Positions 40,124 to 49,208 of a stretch of 64,000 nucleotides of DNA are shown here, piece by piece (the first letter of the stretch is position 1; each line of letters opens with the position of its first letter). Under the pieces are notes generated by a model. That model was not told the origin of the DNA. It made no database searches and saw nothing but the letters and a program-made list of their open reading frames with translations. The translations under genes were made by a program, and so were the position numbers. The DNA comes from Nocardioides mangrovi (GTDB lineage: Bacteria; Actinomycetota; Actinomycetes; Propionibacteriales; Nocardioidaceae): the NCBI RefSeq assembly GCF_020073815.1, contig NZ_JAIQZJ010000001.1:620001-684000 (forward strand), in the 5' to 3' direction.

Positions 40124-41464
40124 ATGCCGACCCTGCCGCTCCCGGCGAGGCATGTCGGACCCGCGACGATCGCCGCCCTCCTGGTCGGCTACTCGGCCCT
40201 GTGGGCGCTCCTCCGCCCGGCGGGTGAGCCCACCCGCGCCTACGTCGGCCAGTACCTCGGCGCGGTGTCGGTCGTCCTCCTGTCGGCCGCGCTCGTGCTG
40301 ATCAGCAGCCTGCCCTGGGTGGAGGCATGGTTCGACGGCATCGATCGCGCAGCCATCTGGCACCGGCGGATGGCCATCACCGGCCTGCTGCTCCTCGTCG
40401 GCCACATCCCCCTGGCCGCGAGCCCGATCCACTCCCGCTGGGGTGGCACCCTCGGCGCGATCGGCGCCTGGGGCATGGTCGGACTCGCCGTGTGGGCGAT
40501 CCTGCCGCGCTGGCAGTCGGTCGTGCCGCGCCCGCTGCGGATCGTCGTCAGGCGGCTCAAGGACGTCGCAGGAGTCCGGCACGTCCGGCGGCTGTTCGGT
40601 GGCTACGACCGATGGCGCCAGGTGCATCGCCTGACCGGCGTCCTGGTCGGCGCCGCGTTCCTGCACGGGCTGCTGGACGGCTCACCGTTCCCCACGTCGG
40701 ACGTCCTGCGATGGTCCTACGTCGTGCTCGGCGGAGTCGGCCTCGTCTTCTACCTCTACCGAGAGCTCATCGCTTCCTTCGTTCGCTCCCTGCACGACTA
40801 CGAGGTCGACACCGTCACCCGGGTTGCCCAGGACCTCGTCGAGATCGCGCTGCGGCCACTCGGCAGGCCCATGACCTTCCGCCCGGGCCAGTTCGCCCTG
40901 GTCTACATCGAGGCCAAGGACGGGTGGCACCGCCACCCCTTCACGCTGGCGAGCGCCCCCAGCGAGGACCTCGTGCGCTTCACGGTCAAGGGACTGGGCG
41001 ACTACACCCGGGCACTGCCCGAGCTGCTCGAGCCGGGGATGCCGGCGGTGATCGGCGGTCCGCACGGTCGCTTCGACCACCGCAAGGGCACCGCCCGCCA
41101 GGTCTGGATCGCCGGTGGCGTCGGCATCGCGCCGTTCCTCAGCTGGGTGCGGGCCATCGAGGAGCACCCGCCACCCGGCGAGGTCGACCTCTACTACGCG
41201 TTCACCGGCTCGCCGGCGCCGTTCGCCGAGGAGCTCGCGGCCCGGACGTCGGGAGCGGCCGCCGTACGCCTGCACCTGGCCGACTCGGCGGTGGCGGGAC
41301 GCCTGACAGCGACCCGGGTGCTGGCCGAGGCCGCAGAATCCGTCCAGGGCCTCTCCGTCTTCATGTGCGGCCCCGAGCCGATGCTGCGTGACCTCCAGCG
41401 CGATCTCCGCGCCGCCGGCGTGCCCGCCCGACACATCCACCGCGAGTACTTCGACTGGCGGTGA
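40124..41464 (+). CDS. Ferric-reductase-like transmembrane oxidoreductase
   Basis: A 446-residue flavohaemoprotein of the FRE/NOX type. Residues 1-210 hold about six helices with His pairs for haem (IWHRRMAITGLLLLVGHIP, VHRLTGVLVGAAFLHGLLDG). An FAD domain follows (FRPGQFALVYIEAKDGWHRHPFTLASAPSE: HPFTLAS is the flavin motif), then an NAD(P) domain (VWIAGGVGIAPFLSWVRAI; VFMCGPEPMLRDLQRDLRAAG). It passes electrons across the membrane, possibly to ferric iron or oxygen. It stops 3 bases from the converging YczE gene. Confidence 0.88.
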   Translation: MPTLPLPARHVGPATIAALLVGYSALWALLRPAGEPTRAYVGQYLGAVSVVLLSAALVLISSLPWVEAWFDGIDRAAIWHRRMAITGLLLLVGHIPLAASPIHSRWGGTLGAIGAWGMVGLAVWAILPRWQSVVPRPLRIVVRRLKDVAGVRHVRRLFGGYDRWRQVHRLTGVLVGAAFLHGLLDGSPFPTSDVLRWSYVVLGGVGLVFYLYRELIASFVRSLHDYEVDTVTRVAQDLVEIALRPLGRPMTFRPGQFALVYIEAKDGWHRHPFTLASAPSEDLVRFTVKGLGDYTRALPELLEPGMPAVIGGPHGRFDHRKGTARQVWIAGGVGIAPFLSWVRAIEEHPPPGEVDLYYAFTGSPAPFAEELAARTSGAAAVRLHLADSAVAGRLTATRVLAEAAESVQGLSVFMCGPEPMLRDLQRDLRAAGVPARHIHREYFDWR

Positions 41465-41467
41465 CCC

Positions 41468-42112
41468 CTAGCCCCGCTCGACGGGGTGGATCGTCCAGGC
41501 CGGCAGCCAGAGCTGGGTGAGCGGGCCGATCGCGAGGGCGTAGAGGACGGTCCCGATGCCCAGGGCGCCACCGAGCGAGAGGCCGACCAGGACCACGGCG
41601 ATCTCGAGGCAGGTGCGCACCAGGCGCAGCGAGCGGCCGGTCCGGCGGGCGAGGCCGGTCATCAGTCCGTCGCGTGGGCCGCGGCCGAACTGCGCGCCGA
41701 TGTACATCGCCGTCGCCAGCCCGCAGAGGGCCACTCCCCCGACCATGAGGCCGACCCGCAGCACGATCGCGTCGGGCTCGGGGAGGACCGCCGTGGTGGC
41801 GTCGATGGCGACGCCGATGATGACCGCGTTGGAGATCGTGCCGAGACCGGGGACCTCGCGCAGCGGGATCCACAGCAGGAGCAGCACGAAACTGACCACG
41901 ATCACCGCCTCACCGAGGGTGAGCGGCACGTGCTGGATCAGGCCGGACTCGAAGACGCTCCACGGCGCCAGCCCGTAGCCGCTCTGCAGGAGCATCGCGA
42001 TCGAGACCCCGTAGAGCACGAGCCCGACGTAGAGCTGGGGCAGTCGGCGGCCCAGGCGGCCGCTGCGGAGCTGGGCGAGGGGGCCGAGGTCGGCCAGGAG
42101 GATCGTGCTCAC
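41468..42112 (-). CDS. YczE/YitT-family membrane protein
   Basis: A 214-residue protein with a GTG start and five hydrophobic segments. QLYVGLVLYGVSIAMLLQSGYGLAPWSVFESGLIQH, the ISNAVIIGVAIDATTAVLP turn and YIGAQFGRGPRDGLMTGLARRTGRSLRLVRT are the YczE/BCR marks (GxGPRDGLM). Family function is not settled. Divergent from a MocR regulator with a 10-bp-arm inverted repeat between, the common arrangement for this pair, suggesting vitamin-B6-related or other MocR control. Confidence 0.87.
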   Translation of the reverse strand: MSTILLADLGPLAQLRSGRLGRRLPQLYVGLVLYGVSIAMLLQSGYGLAPWSVFESGLIQHVPLTLGEAVIVVSFVLLLLWIPLREVPGLGTISNAVIIGVAIDATTAVLPEPDAIVLRVGLMVGGVALCGLATAMYIGAQFGRGPRDGLMTGLARRTGRSLRLVRTCLEIAVVLVGLSLGGALGIGTVLYALAIGPLTQLWLPAWTIHPVERG

Positions 42113-42126
42113 GGGACCAGTCTCGC

Positions 42127-42159
42127 CACGATTGGCCTTCTCCTGAATAGCCAATCGTG
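42127..42159. promoter_or_regulatory. Operator between yczE and mocR genes
   Basis: CACGATTGGC (42127-42136) is mirrored exactly by GCCAATCGTG (42150-42159), spacer 13 bases. It lies in the 61-bp gap, 15 bases from either start. A GntR/MocR dimer site controlling both genes is the likely role. Confidence 0.85.
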
Positions 42160-42173
42160 CGACAGTGGCCTGC

Positions 42174-43607
42174 ATGTCCCCCACGATCGGCGCCTCGCGC
42201 GTGGCCACTCTCGTCGACGGCTTCGACCGCTCCCCCGCGTACGCCGGCCTCGCCGACGCGCTCACCCTCCTCATCGGCGACGGCCGGATCGGGGTCGGGC
42301 TGCGGCTGCCGAGCGAGCGCGAGCTGACCGAGGCGCTGGGCGTCTCGCGGACCACGGTGACCCGGGCCTACGCCGCGCTGCGCGAGGCCGGCTACGCCGA
42401 GGCGCGCCAGGGCGCCGGCACCTTCACCCGGGTGCCCGGGGGCCGTTCCCGGGCGCACGACCGCGCGCTGCTCCCCCGGGCCGGCGACGGCGACGCGATC
42501 GACCTCAACTGCGCGGCGCCGTCGGCCCCGCCGGGCATCGCGCACGCGTACGCCGAGGCGGCGGGCGACCTCCCGGCCTACCTCGGCGGGCACGGCTACT
42601 TCCCCGCCGGGCTGCCCGAGCTGCAGGCCGCGGTCGCCGCGACGTACGACGCGCGGGGGCTGCCGACCTCGCCCGAGCAGATCATGATCACGCCGGGTGC
42701 GCTGACCGCCGGCGCGATCGTGGCGCAGGCCTTCACCTCGCCCGGCGACCGGGTGCTCGTCGAGTCCCCGACCTACCCCAACGCGACCGACGCGCTGCGC
42801 CACGCCGGCGCCCGCCTGGTGCCGTCGCCGGTCGACCCGGACGGCTGGGACCTCGACGCCGTCGCCGCGACGCTGCGGCAGAGCGCGCCGCGGCTGGCCT
42901 ACCTGATCCCGGACTTCCAGAACCCGACGGGGCACCTGATGACCGCCGGGCAGCGCGAGGAGTACGCCGCGGCACTGCGCCGGACCCGCACCGTCGCGAT
43001 CGTCGACGAGGCCCACGCCTCCCTGGCCCTCGAGGGGCAGGAGATGCCGCGTCCCTTCGCCTGCTTCGCTCCGGACACGATCACGGTCGGGAGCGCCAGC
43101 AAGTCCTTCTGGGGCGGGCTGCGGCTCGGCTGGATCCGAGCGCCGCGGGAGCAGATGGAGCGGCTCACCCAGGCCCGCGTCTCCCTCGACCTCGGCGCCC
43201 CCGTGCTCGAGCAGCTCGTGCTCGCCCGACTCCTGGCCGACGCGTCCGCGATCCTCGCGGCCAACCGCGAGCGCCTGCGCGAGCAGCGCGACGCCCTCGC
43301 CACCGCCGTCGCTGCCTCCTTGCCCGACTGGGGGTTCCACCTCCCGACCGGCGGCCTCGCGCTCTGGTGCCGGCTGCCCGGCACCCACGGGACCGCGCTC
43401 GCCGCCGAGGCCGAGCGCCGTGGCGTGATCATCGCGCCCGGCCCCGTCTTCGCCGCCGAGGGAGGCCTCGACACCTTCGTCCGCATCCCGTGGACCCGCC
43501 CCGTCGACGAGCTCACCGAGGCGGTCCGCCGGATCGCCGACGCGTGGGCGGTCGTCCGTGAGCGGCCGACGTCGACCGGCCGGCCGAACCGGGTGATGGT
43601 CGCCTGA
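42174..43607 (+). CDS. MocR-type GntR/aminotransferase regulator
   Basis: A 477-residue fusion: a GntR winged helix at 20-85 (AGLADALTLLIGDGRIGVGLRLPSERELTEALGVSRTTVTRAY) and a fold-type I aminotransferase domain from about 105, with PLP lysine K310 in GSASKSFWGGLRLGW, YPNATDALR and DFQNPTGHLM. MocR proteins use bound PLP or a PLP adduct to sense ligands and control a neighbouring gene. I start at the ATG 42174; a GTG 9 bases upstream is possible. The divergent YczE gene is the probable target. Confidence 0.92.
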   Translation: MSPTIGASRVATLVDGFDRSPAYAGLADALTLLIGDGRIGVGLRLPSERELTEALGVSRTTVTRAYAALREAGYAEARQGAGTFTRVPGGRSRAHDRALLPRAGDGDAIDLNCAAPSAPPGIAHAYAEAAGDLPAYLGGHGYFPAGLPELQAAVAATYDARGLPTSPEQIMITPGALTAGAIVAQAFTSPGDRVLVESPTYPNATDALRHAGARLVPSPVDPDGWDLDAVAATLRQSAPRLAYLIPDFQNPTGHLMTAGQREEYAAALRRTRTVAIVDEAHASLALEGQEMPRPFACFAPDTITVGSASKSFWGGLRLGWIRAPREQMERLTQARVSLDLGAPVLEQLVLARLLADASAILAANRERLREQRDALATAVAASLPDWGFHLPTGGLALWCRLPGTHGTALAAEAERRGVIIAPGPVFAAEGGLDTFVRIPWTRPVDELTEAVRRIADAWAVVRERPTSTGRPNRVMVA

Positions 43608-43724
43608 CCACCGGGCGCGCCCGTCGCGCCACCTCCAGTCGATACCCAGACCACTCGAAGTGATCCCCAAGTGGACTGGACCACCGTTCGGACATCACTC
43701 ATCCACCCGAACGGGAGAAGCACC

Positions 43725-45206
43725 GTGAAGACCCATCGCCTCATCCGTCGTGGCGCCGCCGCCACCGCGGCCCTCGCCGCCACGACCCTCGCCCTCGCCG
43801 GCCCCGCGGCGGCCGACGACACCACCGGGCCCACCGATGCACCGGCCAGCGGCGACACCTCCATCGAGGTGGCCGCCCTGGTCCAGCCGTCCGTCGTCTA
43901 CGAGACCGTGACCTGGTCGGGCTACGTGTACGACCGCTACAACCGGCAGTACCTCACGACCGACAAGCCCTTCACCGTCACCATGCAGTGCACCGGATTC
44001 GTGGTGAACCCCGACGGCTACGTCGCCACCGCCGGCCACTGCGTCGACCCGCAGGGCGGCAAGGAGGCCGTGCGCGAGAAGGCGGCGCAGTGGGCCCTCG
44101 AGAACTACTACGGGTACAGCGGCAGCGTGCTCTCGGTCGACGACGTCGTCGGCGACTACCGCGTCGACATCCTGGGCAGCGACGACCAGGTCCACCGCGA
44201 CCAGGCCGAGCGTGAGGTCAACGTGTCGTGGGGCGGCTCGGTCTCCGGCGTCGAGGTCCAGAAGCAGAAGCCCGCCCGCGTGCTCGCCTTCCAGAAGTAC
44301 GAGGAGGGCGACGGTGCGCTCCTGAAGGTCGACGAGAGCGACCTGAACGCGATCGAGCTCGCCGACACCTCCGACGTCGAGATCAACTCCGGCGTGGTCG
44401 CCGTGGGCTACCCGGCCGTCATCGACTCCTTCACCGATCCCGACCTGACGCCGACGTTCGACCCGGGCACGGTCAGCTCGATCAAGACCGTCTCGCACGG
44501 CCTGCTCTCGGTCTTCCAGCTCTCGGCCGAGCTCTCCGGCGGCATGTCCGGCGGACCGACGGTCGACGCCGACGGGCGGGTCATCGGCGTGAACAGCTCC
44601 CACTTCGTGGGCGAGCCGTTCAACTACGCCGTACCGGCCGAGCGGATCCAGGAGCTGATGGCGAGCGCCGGCGTCGAGAACACCGTGTCCGACACGACCG
44701 CCACCTACCGCGACGGCGTCCGGGCGTTCTTCGGGGGCGACCGCGACGCGGCCGTCACCGACCTCCAGGAGGTGCTCGACGACCAGCCCGCCAACGGCCT
44801 GGCCGAGTCCTACCTCGAGAAGGCGAAGGACCTGCCCGCGCCGGCCGAGGACACCGACGGCTCCGGCTGGGCGGCCTGGGCGGCCCTCGCGGGCGCCGTG
44901 GTGATCGCCATCGGCGGCGGCCTCACGGCCCTGGTCGTCCTGCTCCGCCGGCGGCGCCGGCCGACCACGCCGACCACGCCGACCACCGTGATCGGCCCGT
45001 CGGCCCCTGCCGCGACGGCTCCCGTCGCCTCGGTCGCCCCGACCGCTGCGACGGCCCCGACCCCGACCGGCTTCGGCCCGGCACCCGCGCCGCCCGCGGC
45101 GCCGACGGCGGTCGCGAGCCGCCCGACGCCGTACTGCAGCAGCTGCGGTCAGCACCTCCACGAGGGCACCGCCTTCTGCGGGGCGTGCGGGGCGCGCCGC
45201 TCGTGA
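43725..45206 (+). CDS. Membrane-anchored trypsin-like protease with zinc ribbon
   Basis: A 493-residue protein with a GTG start and GGGAGAAG upstream. Signal peptide (VKTHRLIRRGAAATAALAAT to AAA-D), trypsin-like domain with H105 (TAGHCVD), D196 (EGDGALLKV) and S275 (LSGGMSGGPTV), a linker, one TM helix near 384-408, a Thr/Pro/Ala-rich tail and a C-terminal zinc ribbon YCSSCGQHLHEGTAFCGACG. The protease faces outside and the ribbon inside. Neither the substrate nor the purpose of the cytosolic ribbon is known. Ends against a bidirectional hairpin. Confidence 0.88.
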   Translation: MKTHRLIRRGAAATAALAATTLALAGPAAADDTTGPTDAPASGDTSIEVAALVQPSVVYETVTWSGYVYDRYNRQYLTTDKPFTVTMQCTGFVVNPDGYVATAGHCVDPQGGKEAVREKAAQWALENYYGYSGSVLSVDDVVGDYRVDILGSDDQVHRDQAEREVNVSWGGSVSGVEVQKQKPARVLAFQKYEEGDGALLKVDESDLNAIELADTSDVEINSGVVAVGYPAVIDSFTDPDLTPTFDPGTVSSIKTVSHGLLSVFQLSAELSGGMSGGPTVDADGRVIGVNSSHFVGEPFNYAVPAERIQELMASAGVENTVSDTTATYRDGVRAFFGGDRDAAVTDLQEVLDDQPANGLAESYLEKAKDLPAPAEDTDGSGWAAWAALAGAVVIAIGGGLTALVVLLRRRRRPTTPTTPTTVIGPSAPAATAPVASVAPTAATAPTPTGFGPAPAPPAAPTAVASRPTPYCSSCGQHLHEGTAFCGACGARRS

Positions 45207-45227
45207 CGCCACCACCTGCCCGCGCGA

Positions 45228-45253
45228 GGGCCCGGACCGTCAGGTCCGGGCTC
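45228..45253. terminator. Bidirectional hairpin between protease and SGNH genes
   Basis: GGGCCCGGACC, loop GTCA, GGTCCGGGCTC: an 11-bp stem with one G-T pair. It lies 22 bases past the plus-strand protease stop and includes the stop codon of the minus-strand SGNH gene, so it would end both transcripts. No U-tract. Confidence 0.75.
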
Positions 45254-47345
45254 CCGTCGGGCTCGGGGACCGCTTGCCCCACCAGGGCTTCCAGGTGCCG
45301 AAGAGCGCCACGCTCAGCAGCCAGGCCCCGAGGGCTCCGAGGCCGAAGAGCGGACCCCACCAGCCGCCCTTCCCGGGGAGGAGCTTGTCGGCGACCTGAC
45401 CCTTGGCCCACCTGGTGCCTTCGTCGCGGCACTTGACCGTGGTGCTCTGGTCGTCGCCGACGAGGTCGCAGGGCGTGGTGGTCACCGCGTCCGTGTCCTC
45501 GGCCTCCGCCCCGGACCCGTCGTCGGCGAGCGCGGCCCGGTCGCGGACGGTGCCGCCGAGGCGGATGCCGACGTTGTCGTCGTCCTCGTACCAGTTCTCG
45601 AAGACCTGCAGCATCGCGGCATGGCCACGCTCGTTGGGGTGCAGGCTGTTGTGGTACCAGTTCTTCGGGTTGAACCGCTGCTCGGCGATGCCGCCGACCG
45701 ACTTCAGGCCGATGTAGTTGATCCCGGGGTGGTCGTTGTTGCCGGGGTCGCAGAGCTGGAGGTGCGCGGACTTCAGCGAGTCCTCCATGTCCGCCAGGAA
45801 GAAGAAGCCCTGGCTCCGGGCGGCCTTCTGCACGGTGTCGTTCAGCATCGGCAGGAACTCGCTGATGAACGTCAGGTCGGCGGGCGACAGCGTGACCTGG
45901 GGGCAGTCGACCGGCCTCCCCTGCTCGTCGGCGTAGATCGGGTTCGGGTACGCCGTGACGACGACCGGGGTCCGCGGGAACTCGTCGGACACCTGCGCGA
46001 AGGTCGCCTCCAGGGCGGTCTCCACCTGGGGCAGGCTGCCCTCCCAGATGTCCTTCTCGTCGAGGCAGTCGCCGGGCGCGAGGCACATCGCACCGATGGT
46101 GGAGAAGCCCGAGTCGTTGCCCCCGAGGCTGATCACCGCCAGCTTCGGGGTGAAGGTGTCCGCTCCTCCCATGCTGTCGACGAACGCGTCGTACTGGTCG
46201 AGCTGGGTCGCCGGCTCGTTGTACTGCACCTTCTGGGGCGGATGCTCACCACCCTCCCGGTGCTGCACGTTGAAGGTGCGGGCACCCGAGCAGGCGAGGA
46301 ACTCGACGGAGTCGAAGAGCCGTGGTGTCTGACCGGCGAGCGCGGCCCACGCGGTCGGTGCCCGGTTGCAGTGGTTCTCGTGGGTGCCCGCGTCCTCGTC
46401 GACGGCCTCCTCGTAGTAGGTCTTCGCTCCCTCGCCGGACATGTAGGAGTCGCCGAGTGCCACGAGCACCCGGCCCTGTCCGGGCTGCGGGTGGAGCGCA
46501 TCGGGCTTCGGCTCCCGGGCGTTCGTGACCCCCATGAGGCAGACGAGGGCGATGACGATCGCGATGTCGGCCTGGGTGCTCGACACGATCGCGAGGACGA
46601 GGAGCCCGATGACCACGAACGCGATCAGGGCGACGCGCGGGGTGTCGACGCGGCTCATCGCCACACCCGTCGCCAGGCCGAAGAGGACCACGCCGGCGAG
46701 GCCGCCGGCCACGCCCCAGGGCCAGTGGCCGCGCCCCTGGACGAAGCGGGTGGCCGGCTCCGCCAGGAGCGCCAGGCCGATCGGCGCCACCAGCAGTCCC
46801 ACCCCGGTCGCGGCGGCGGCCGCCAGACCACCGTCCGCCAGCGCCAGGAGGCCGACGAGGACGAGCACGACGGAGACGAGGAGGCAGCCCCCACCGACCG
46901 CGAGCCGGACGGTGACCGGGTGGCTCCGCCACCAGCCCCGGAAGCCGGGGTCCGGATCCCCCGGCTCCGGGTCGCGGTAGCCGCGGAACCTCATGAGCAG
47001 GTAGCCGAGGGCGAAGTAGGCGACGATCGCTCCGACCAGCAGCCAGGTCCCGCTGTCCCACCTCAGTCCGATGACGAGCAGGACGAAGCCGACCAGCGCG
47101 ACGAGGCCGGAGACGGCGTAGGGGAACGCGTAGGGCCGGAGCGACTCGTCGTCCTGGCGCACCGCCTCGGTCGAGGCCTCGTACTGGCCGCGGACCCAGA
47201 GCGTCGCGGCCGCGACGTACAGGATGAAGACGATGCCGACCTGGACGGTCGAGACGCCCTCGCGACAGCGCCACGCGAGCAGGATCGCGGCGCCGATCAT
47301 GAGGATCAGTCGCCAGGCGATACGTGCGATTCGGTATGTGTCCAC
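45240..47345 (-). CDS. Large multi-pass membrane SGNH hydrolase
   Basis: A 701-residue protein with a GTG start. About eight to nine hydrophobic segments fill residues 10-270 (near 11-25, 34-50, 77-95, 101-120, 147-170, 175-195, 210-230, 237-275). An SGNH domain then has GDSYMSGEG at 298-306 (Ser300), GGND in SLGGNDSGFS, and the Ser-His end NSLHPNERGHAAM. One more helix lies near 668-690. Sec-exported-domain cysteines are frequent. It suggests a surface acyl-esterase acting on glycans or lipids. It is a paralogue in type, not in sequence length, of the SGNH protein at 6754-8103. Confidence 0.82.
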   Translation of the reverse strand: MDTYRIARIAWRLILMIGAAILLAWRCREGVSTVQVGIVFILYVAAATLWVRGQYEASTEAVRQDDESLRPYAFPYAVSGLVALVGFVLLVIGLRWDSGTWLLVGAIVAYFALGYLLMRFRGYRDPEPGDPDPGFRGWWRSHPVTVRLAVGGGCLLVSVVLVLVGLLALADGGLAAAAATGVGLLVAPIGLALLAEPATRFVQGRGHWPWGVAGGLAGVVLFGLATGVAMSRVDTPRVALIAFVVIGLLVLAIVSSTQADIAIVIALVCLMGVTNAREPKPDALHPQPGQGRVLVALGDSYMSGEGAKTYYEEAVDEDAGTHENHCNRAPTAWAALAGQTPRLFDSVEFLACSGARTFNVQHREGGEHPPQKVQYNEPATQLDQYDAFVDSMGGADTFTPKLAVISLGGNDSGFSTIGAMCLAPGDCLDEKDIWEGSLPQVETALEATFAQVSDEFPRTPVVVTAYPNPIYADEQGRPVDCPQVTLSPADLTFISEFLPMLNDTVQKAARSQGFFFLADMEDSLKSAHLQLCDPGNNDHPGINYIGLKSVGGIAEQRFNPKNWYHNSLHPNERGHAAMLQVFENWYEDDDNVGIRLGGTVRDRAALADDGSGAEAEDTDAVTTTPCDLVGDDQSTTVKCRDEGTRWAKGQVADKLLPGKGGWWGPLFGLGALGAWLLSVALFGTWKPWWGKRSPSPTGART

Positions 47346-47441
47346 AGCCGAGCCTCCGGAGCACCGAGTTGCTGGACTCTAGTGGCGCGGTGGGCCGGAG
47401 CCATCGCCCAAAGTGGGGGTGCCGACCTGGACGGCGCGGGC

Positions 47442-48275
47442 CTACTGCGAGCCGGTCTGGCGGAGCCTGCTCGCGATCGGCTCGAGAGCCGCGACCAGCT
47501 CGTCCAGCTCGTCGGCGTCGAGGCCGTCGTACGGCGCCTCCGCGAGCACGTCGGTGAGCGCCTCGACGCGGTCCTTCGTCGCTCGCCCGGTGTCGGTGAA
47601 ACGACCGTCGGCGTCGACGAGGCCGCGGTCGCGGAGCCCGGCCATGAGCGCGGCGAGGGTGGGCTCCGGGAGGTGGTGGATGCGCCCGAACGACTCGGCC
47701 GGGTGGATGCCCATGTCCAGCGCCAGGAGCACGTGCGCCTCGAGGCCGGCGACCCGCTCGGACATCAGCGCGACGATGTGGCCGTCGCCGCGGTGCTCGC
47801 GGAGCATGTTGGCGGCGAACCACAGGCGGGCGACCGGCTCCTCGGGCACCGGCAACGACCGGAGGCCGGCGTACATCACGCGACCCTCGACCGGCGCGCT
47901 CACCGCGGCCTTCGCGAGGAGGTCGGCGGCGCGGACGAGCCCGGGAGTCTCGACGAGGTCTCCGAGGATCCGCCGGAGCGCGGCGACGCAGCCTCGCTGG
48001 CGCGCGGCGTGCGCGGCCTCGGGGGTGGTGGTGTCCCACACCTTCGGGAGGTGGCGGGCGACCTCGCCGGGGCCGAAGTTGTAGAACGCCGCGTCGACCA
48101 CCTCGGCCGGGACGACGCCGAGGGGTGCGGAGCGGCCGGCGAAGTAGCCGTCCCAGTAGCGCGGCAGACCGATCGCCGCCATCTCCTCGTTGGGCTCGTC
48201 GGAGAAGAAGTTGACCAGGCAGATCGGCTCGGTGAGGTCGAACATCCGTCGGGCGACGGGCTCCACGTGCGGCAT
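47442..48275 (-). CDS. SCO6745-family protein (possible MarR-like regulator)
   Basis: A 277-residue protein, MPHVEPVARRMFDLTEPICL and VNFFSDEPNEEMAAIGLPRYWDGYFAGRSAPLG, a pattern I recognise as the SCO6745 family of streptomycetes. The C-terminal half (SFGRIHHLPEPTLAALMAGLRDRGLVDADGRFTDTGRATK) looks like a winged helix with wing. It may therefore be a transcriptional regulator or have a DinB-like N-half; the function is not established. A good GAGGAGC lies before the ATG at 48275. Confidence 0.75.
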   Translation of the reverse strand: MPHVEPVARRMFDLTEPICLVNFFSDEPNEEMAAIGLPRYWDGYFAGRSAPLGVVPAEVVDAAFYNFGPGEVARHLPKVWDTTTPEAAHAARQRGCVAALRRILGDLVETPGLVRAADLLAKAAVSAPVEGRVMYAGLRSLPVPEEPVARLWFAANMLREHRGDGHIVALMSERVAGLEAHVLLALDMGIHPAESFGRIHHLPEPTLAALMAGLRDRGLVDADGRFTDTGRATKDRVEALTDVLAEAPYDGLDADELDELVAALEPIASRLRQTGSQ

Positions 48276-48359
48276 CGGGTCGGCTCCTCGTTCGTCGTAC
48301 GGCGCCCTCGTGGGCACCCTCTCACCCGGACGACGAACGAGCGGGCCGCGATACGACAC

Positions 48360-48725
48360 TCAGAGCGCGGTCGCGAACCAGGCCGCGAGGGCGGCGAGGA
48401 GGGCGAGCACCGCGTTCATCGACGACTCACGCTGCTCGCCGCGTCGCAGGTGCACCCGCAGGGCGAGCACTTGGAGCACGGTGAGGCCGATGGCCGCGGC
48501 CATCGCCAGCCCGACCGCGATTCCGGTCAGCGGCGGCAGCACCAGGCCGAGGGCGCCGAGGACCTCGACCACACCGATGAAGCGGACCGCGGGCATCGGG
48601 AGGTCGGTGCCGGCCCAGCCCATCATCGGCTGCAGCTGCTCCTGACTGCGCACGACCTTCATCGCTCCCGCGTACAGGTAGAAGACGGCGAGCAGAACAG
48701 CGACGATCCAGTACGCGATCTCCAT
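48360..48725 (-). CDS. DoxX-like family membrane protein
   Basis: A 121-residue protein with four helices: IAYWIVAVLLAVFYLYAGAMKVV, VRFIGVVEVLGALGLVLPPLTGIAVGLAMAAAIGLTVLQVLAL and a last helix LALLAALAAWFATAL. The A-G-x-x-K and G-V-x-E-x-x-G-A-x-G motifs are DoxX-like (DUF417-related). It is divergent from an HxlR regulator, a common pairing for redox-stress-controlled DoxX genes, with a 100-bp gap holding two GTAACTG repeats. Confidence 0.85.
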   Translation of the reverse strand: MEIAYWIVAVLLAVFYLYAGAMKVVRSQEQLQPMMGWAGTDLPMPAVRFIGVVEVLGALGLVLPPLTGIAVGLAMAAAIGLTVLQVLALRVHLRRGEQRESSMNAVLALLAALAAWFATAL

Positions 48726-48748
48726 GCAGGGCTCCTTGGTTATTCTCA

Positions 48749-48774
48749 GTAACTGACGCCATCATGGGTAACTG
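48749..48774. promoter_or_regulatory. Candidate HxlR operator (paired GTAACTG)
   Basis: GTAACTG occurs at 48749-48755 and again at 48768-48774, 19 bases apart, in an A/T-richer part of the doxX-hxlR gap. HxlR proteins often bind short repeats in the gap with the divergent gene. This is positional evidence only. Confidence 0.45.
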
Positions 48775-48825
48775 TCGGGCGGCGTACAAAAGGCACACGC
48801 GTGTGCCTGATGGAGAGGGGGGCCG

Positions 48826-49203
48826 ATGTCGACCTACGAGCGGTCGTGCAAGATCCGCGGCGACGGCGGCCGCGCGATTCGCGGCATCCTCGACCGGATC
48901 GGCGACAAGTGGACGCTGCTGGTCGTGGCCACTCTGGACGGCCCGCCGCTGCGGTTCTCGGAGCTGCAGAGCCGAATCCCGGGCATCTCTCAGCGGATGC
49001 TGACCCGAACCGTGCGCCACCTCGAGCGCGACGGCCTGGTGTCTCGGACGGTGTACGCCGAGGTGCCGCCCCGGGTCCAGTACGAGCTCACCGCCACCGG
49101 CCGCACCCTCATCGAGCCCGCCGTCGCCCTCGCCGACTGGGCGATCGACCACAACCCGGAGATCGAGCGGAGCCAGGCGACGTACGACACGGGCACCGCC
49201 TAG
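48826..49203 (+). CDS. HxlR-family transcriptional regulator
   Basis: A 125-residue winged-helix protein: IRGILDRIGDKWTLLVVATLDGPPLRFSELQSRIPGISQRMLTRTVRHLERDGLVSRTVYAEVPPRVQYELTATG is a full HxlR match. A single cysteine (Cys8) near the N-terminus could sense electrophiles or oxidants as in YodB or HypR, but that is an inference. Transcribed divergently from the DoxX-like gene, its probable target. Confidence 0.92.
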   Translation: MSTYERSCKIRGDGGRAIRGILDRIGDKWTLLVVATLDGPPLRFSELQSRIPGISQRMLTRTVRHLERDGLVSRTVYAEVPPRVQYELTATGRTLIEPAVALADWAIDHNPEIERSQATYDTGTA

Positions 49204-49208
49204 TCCGA

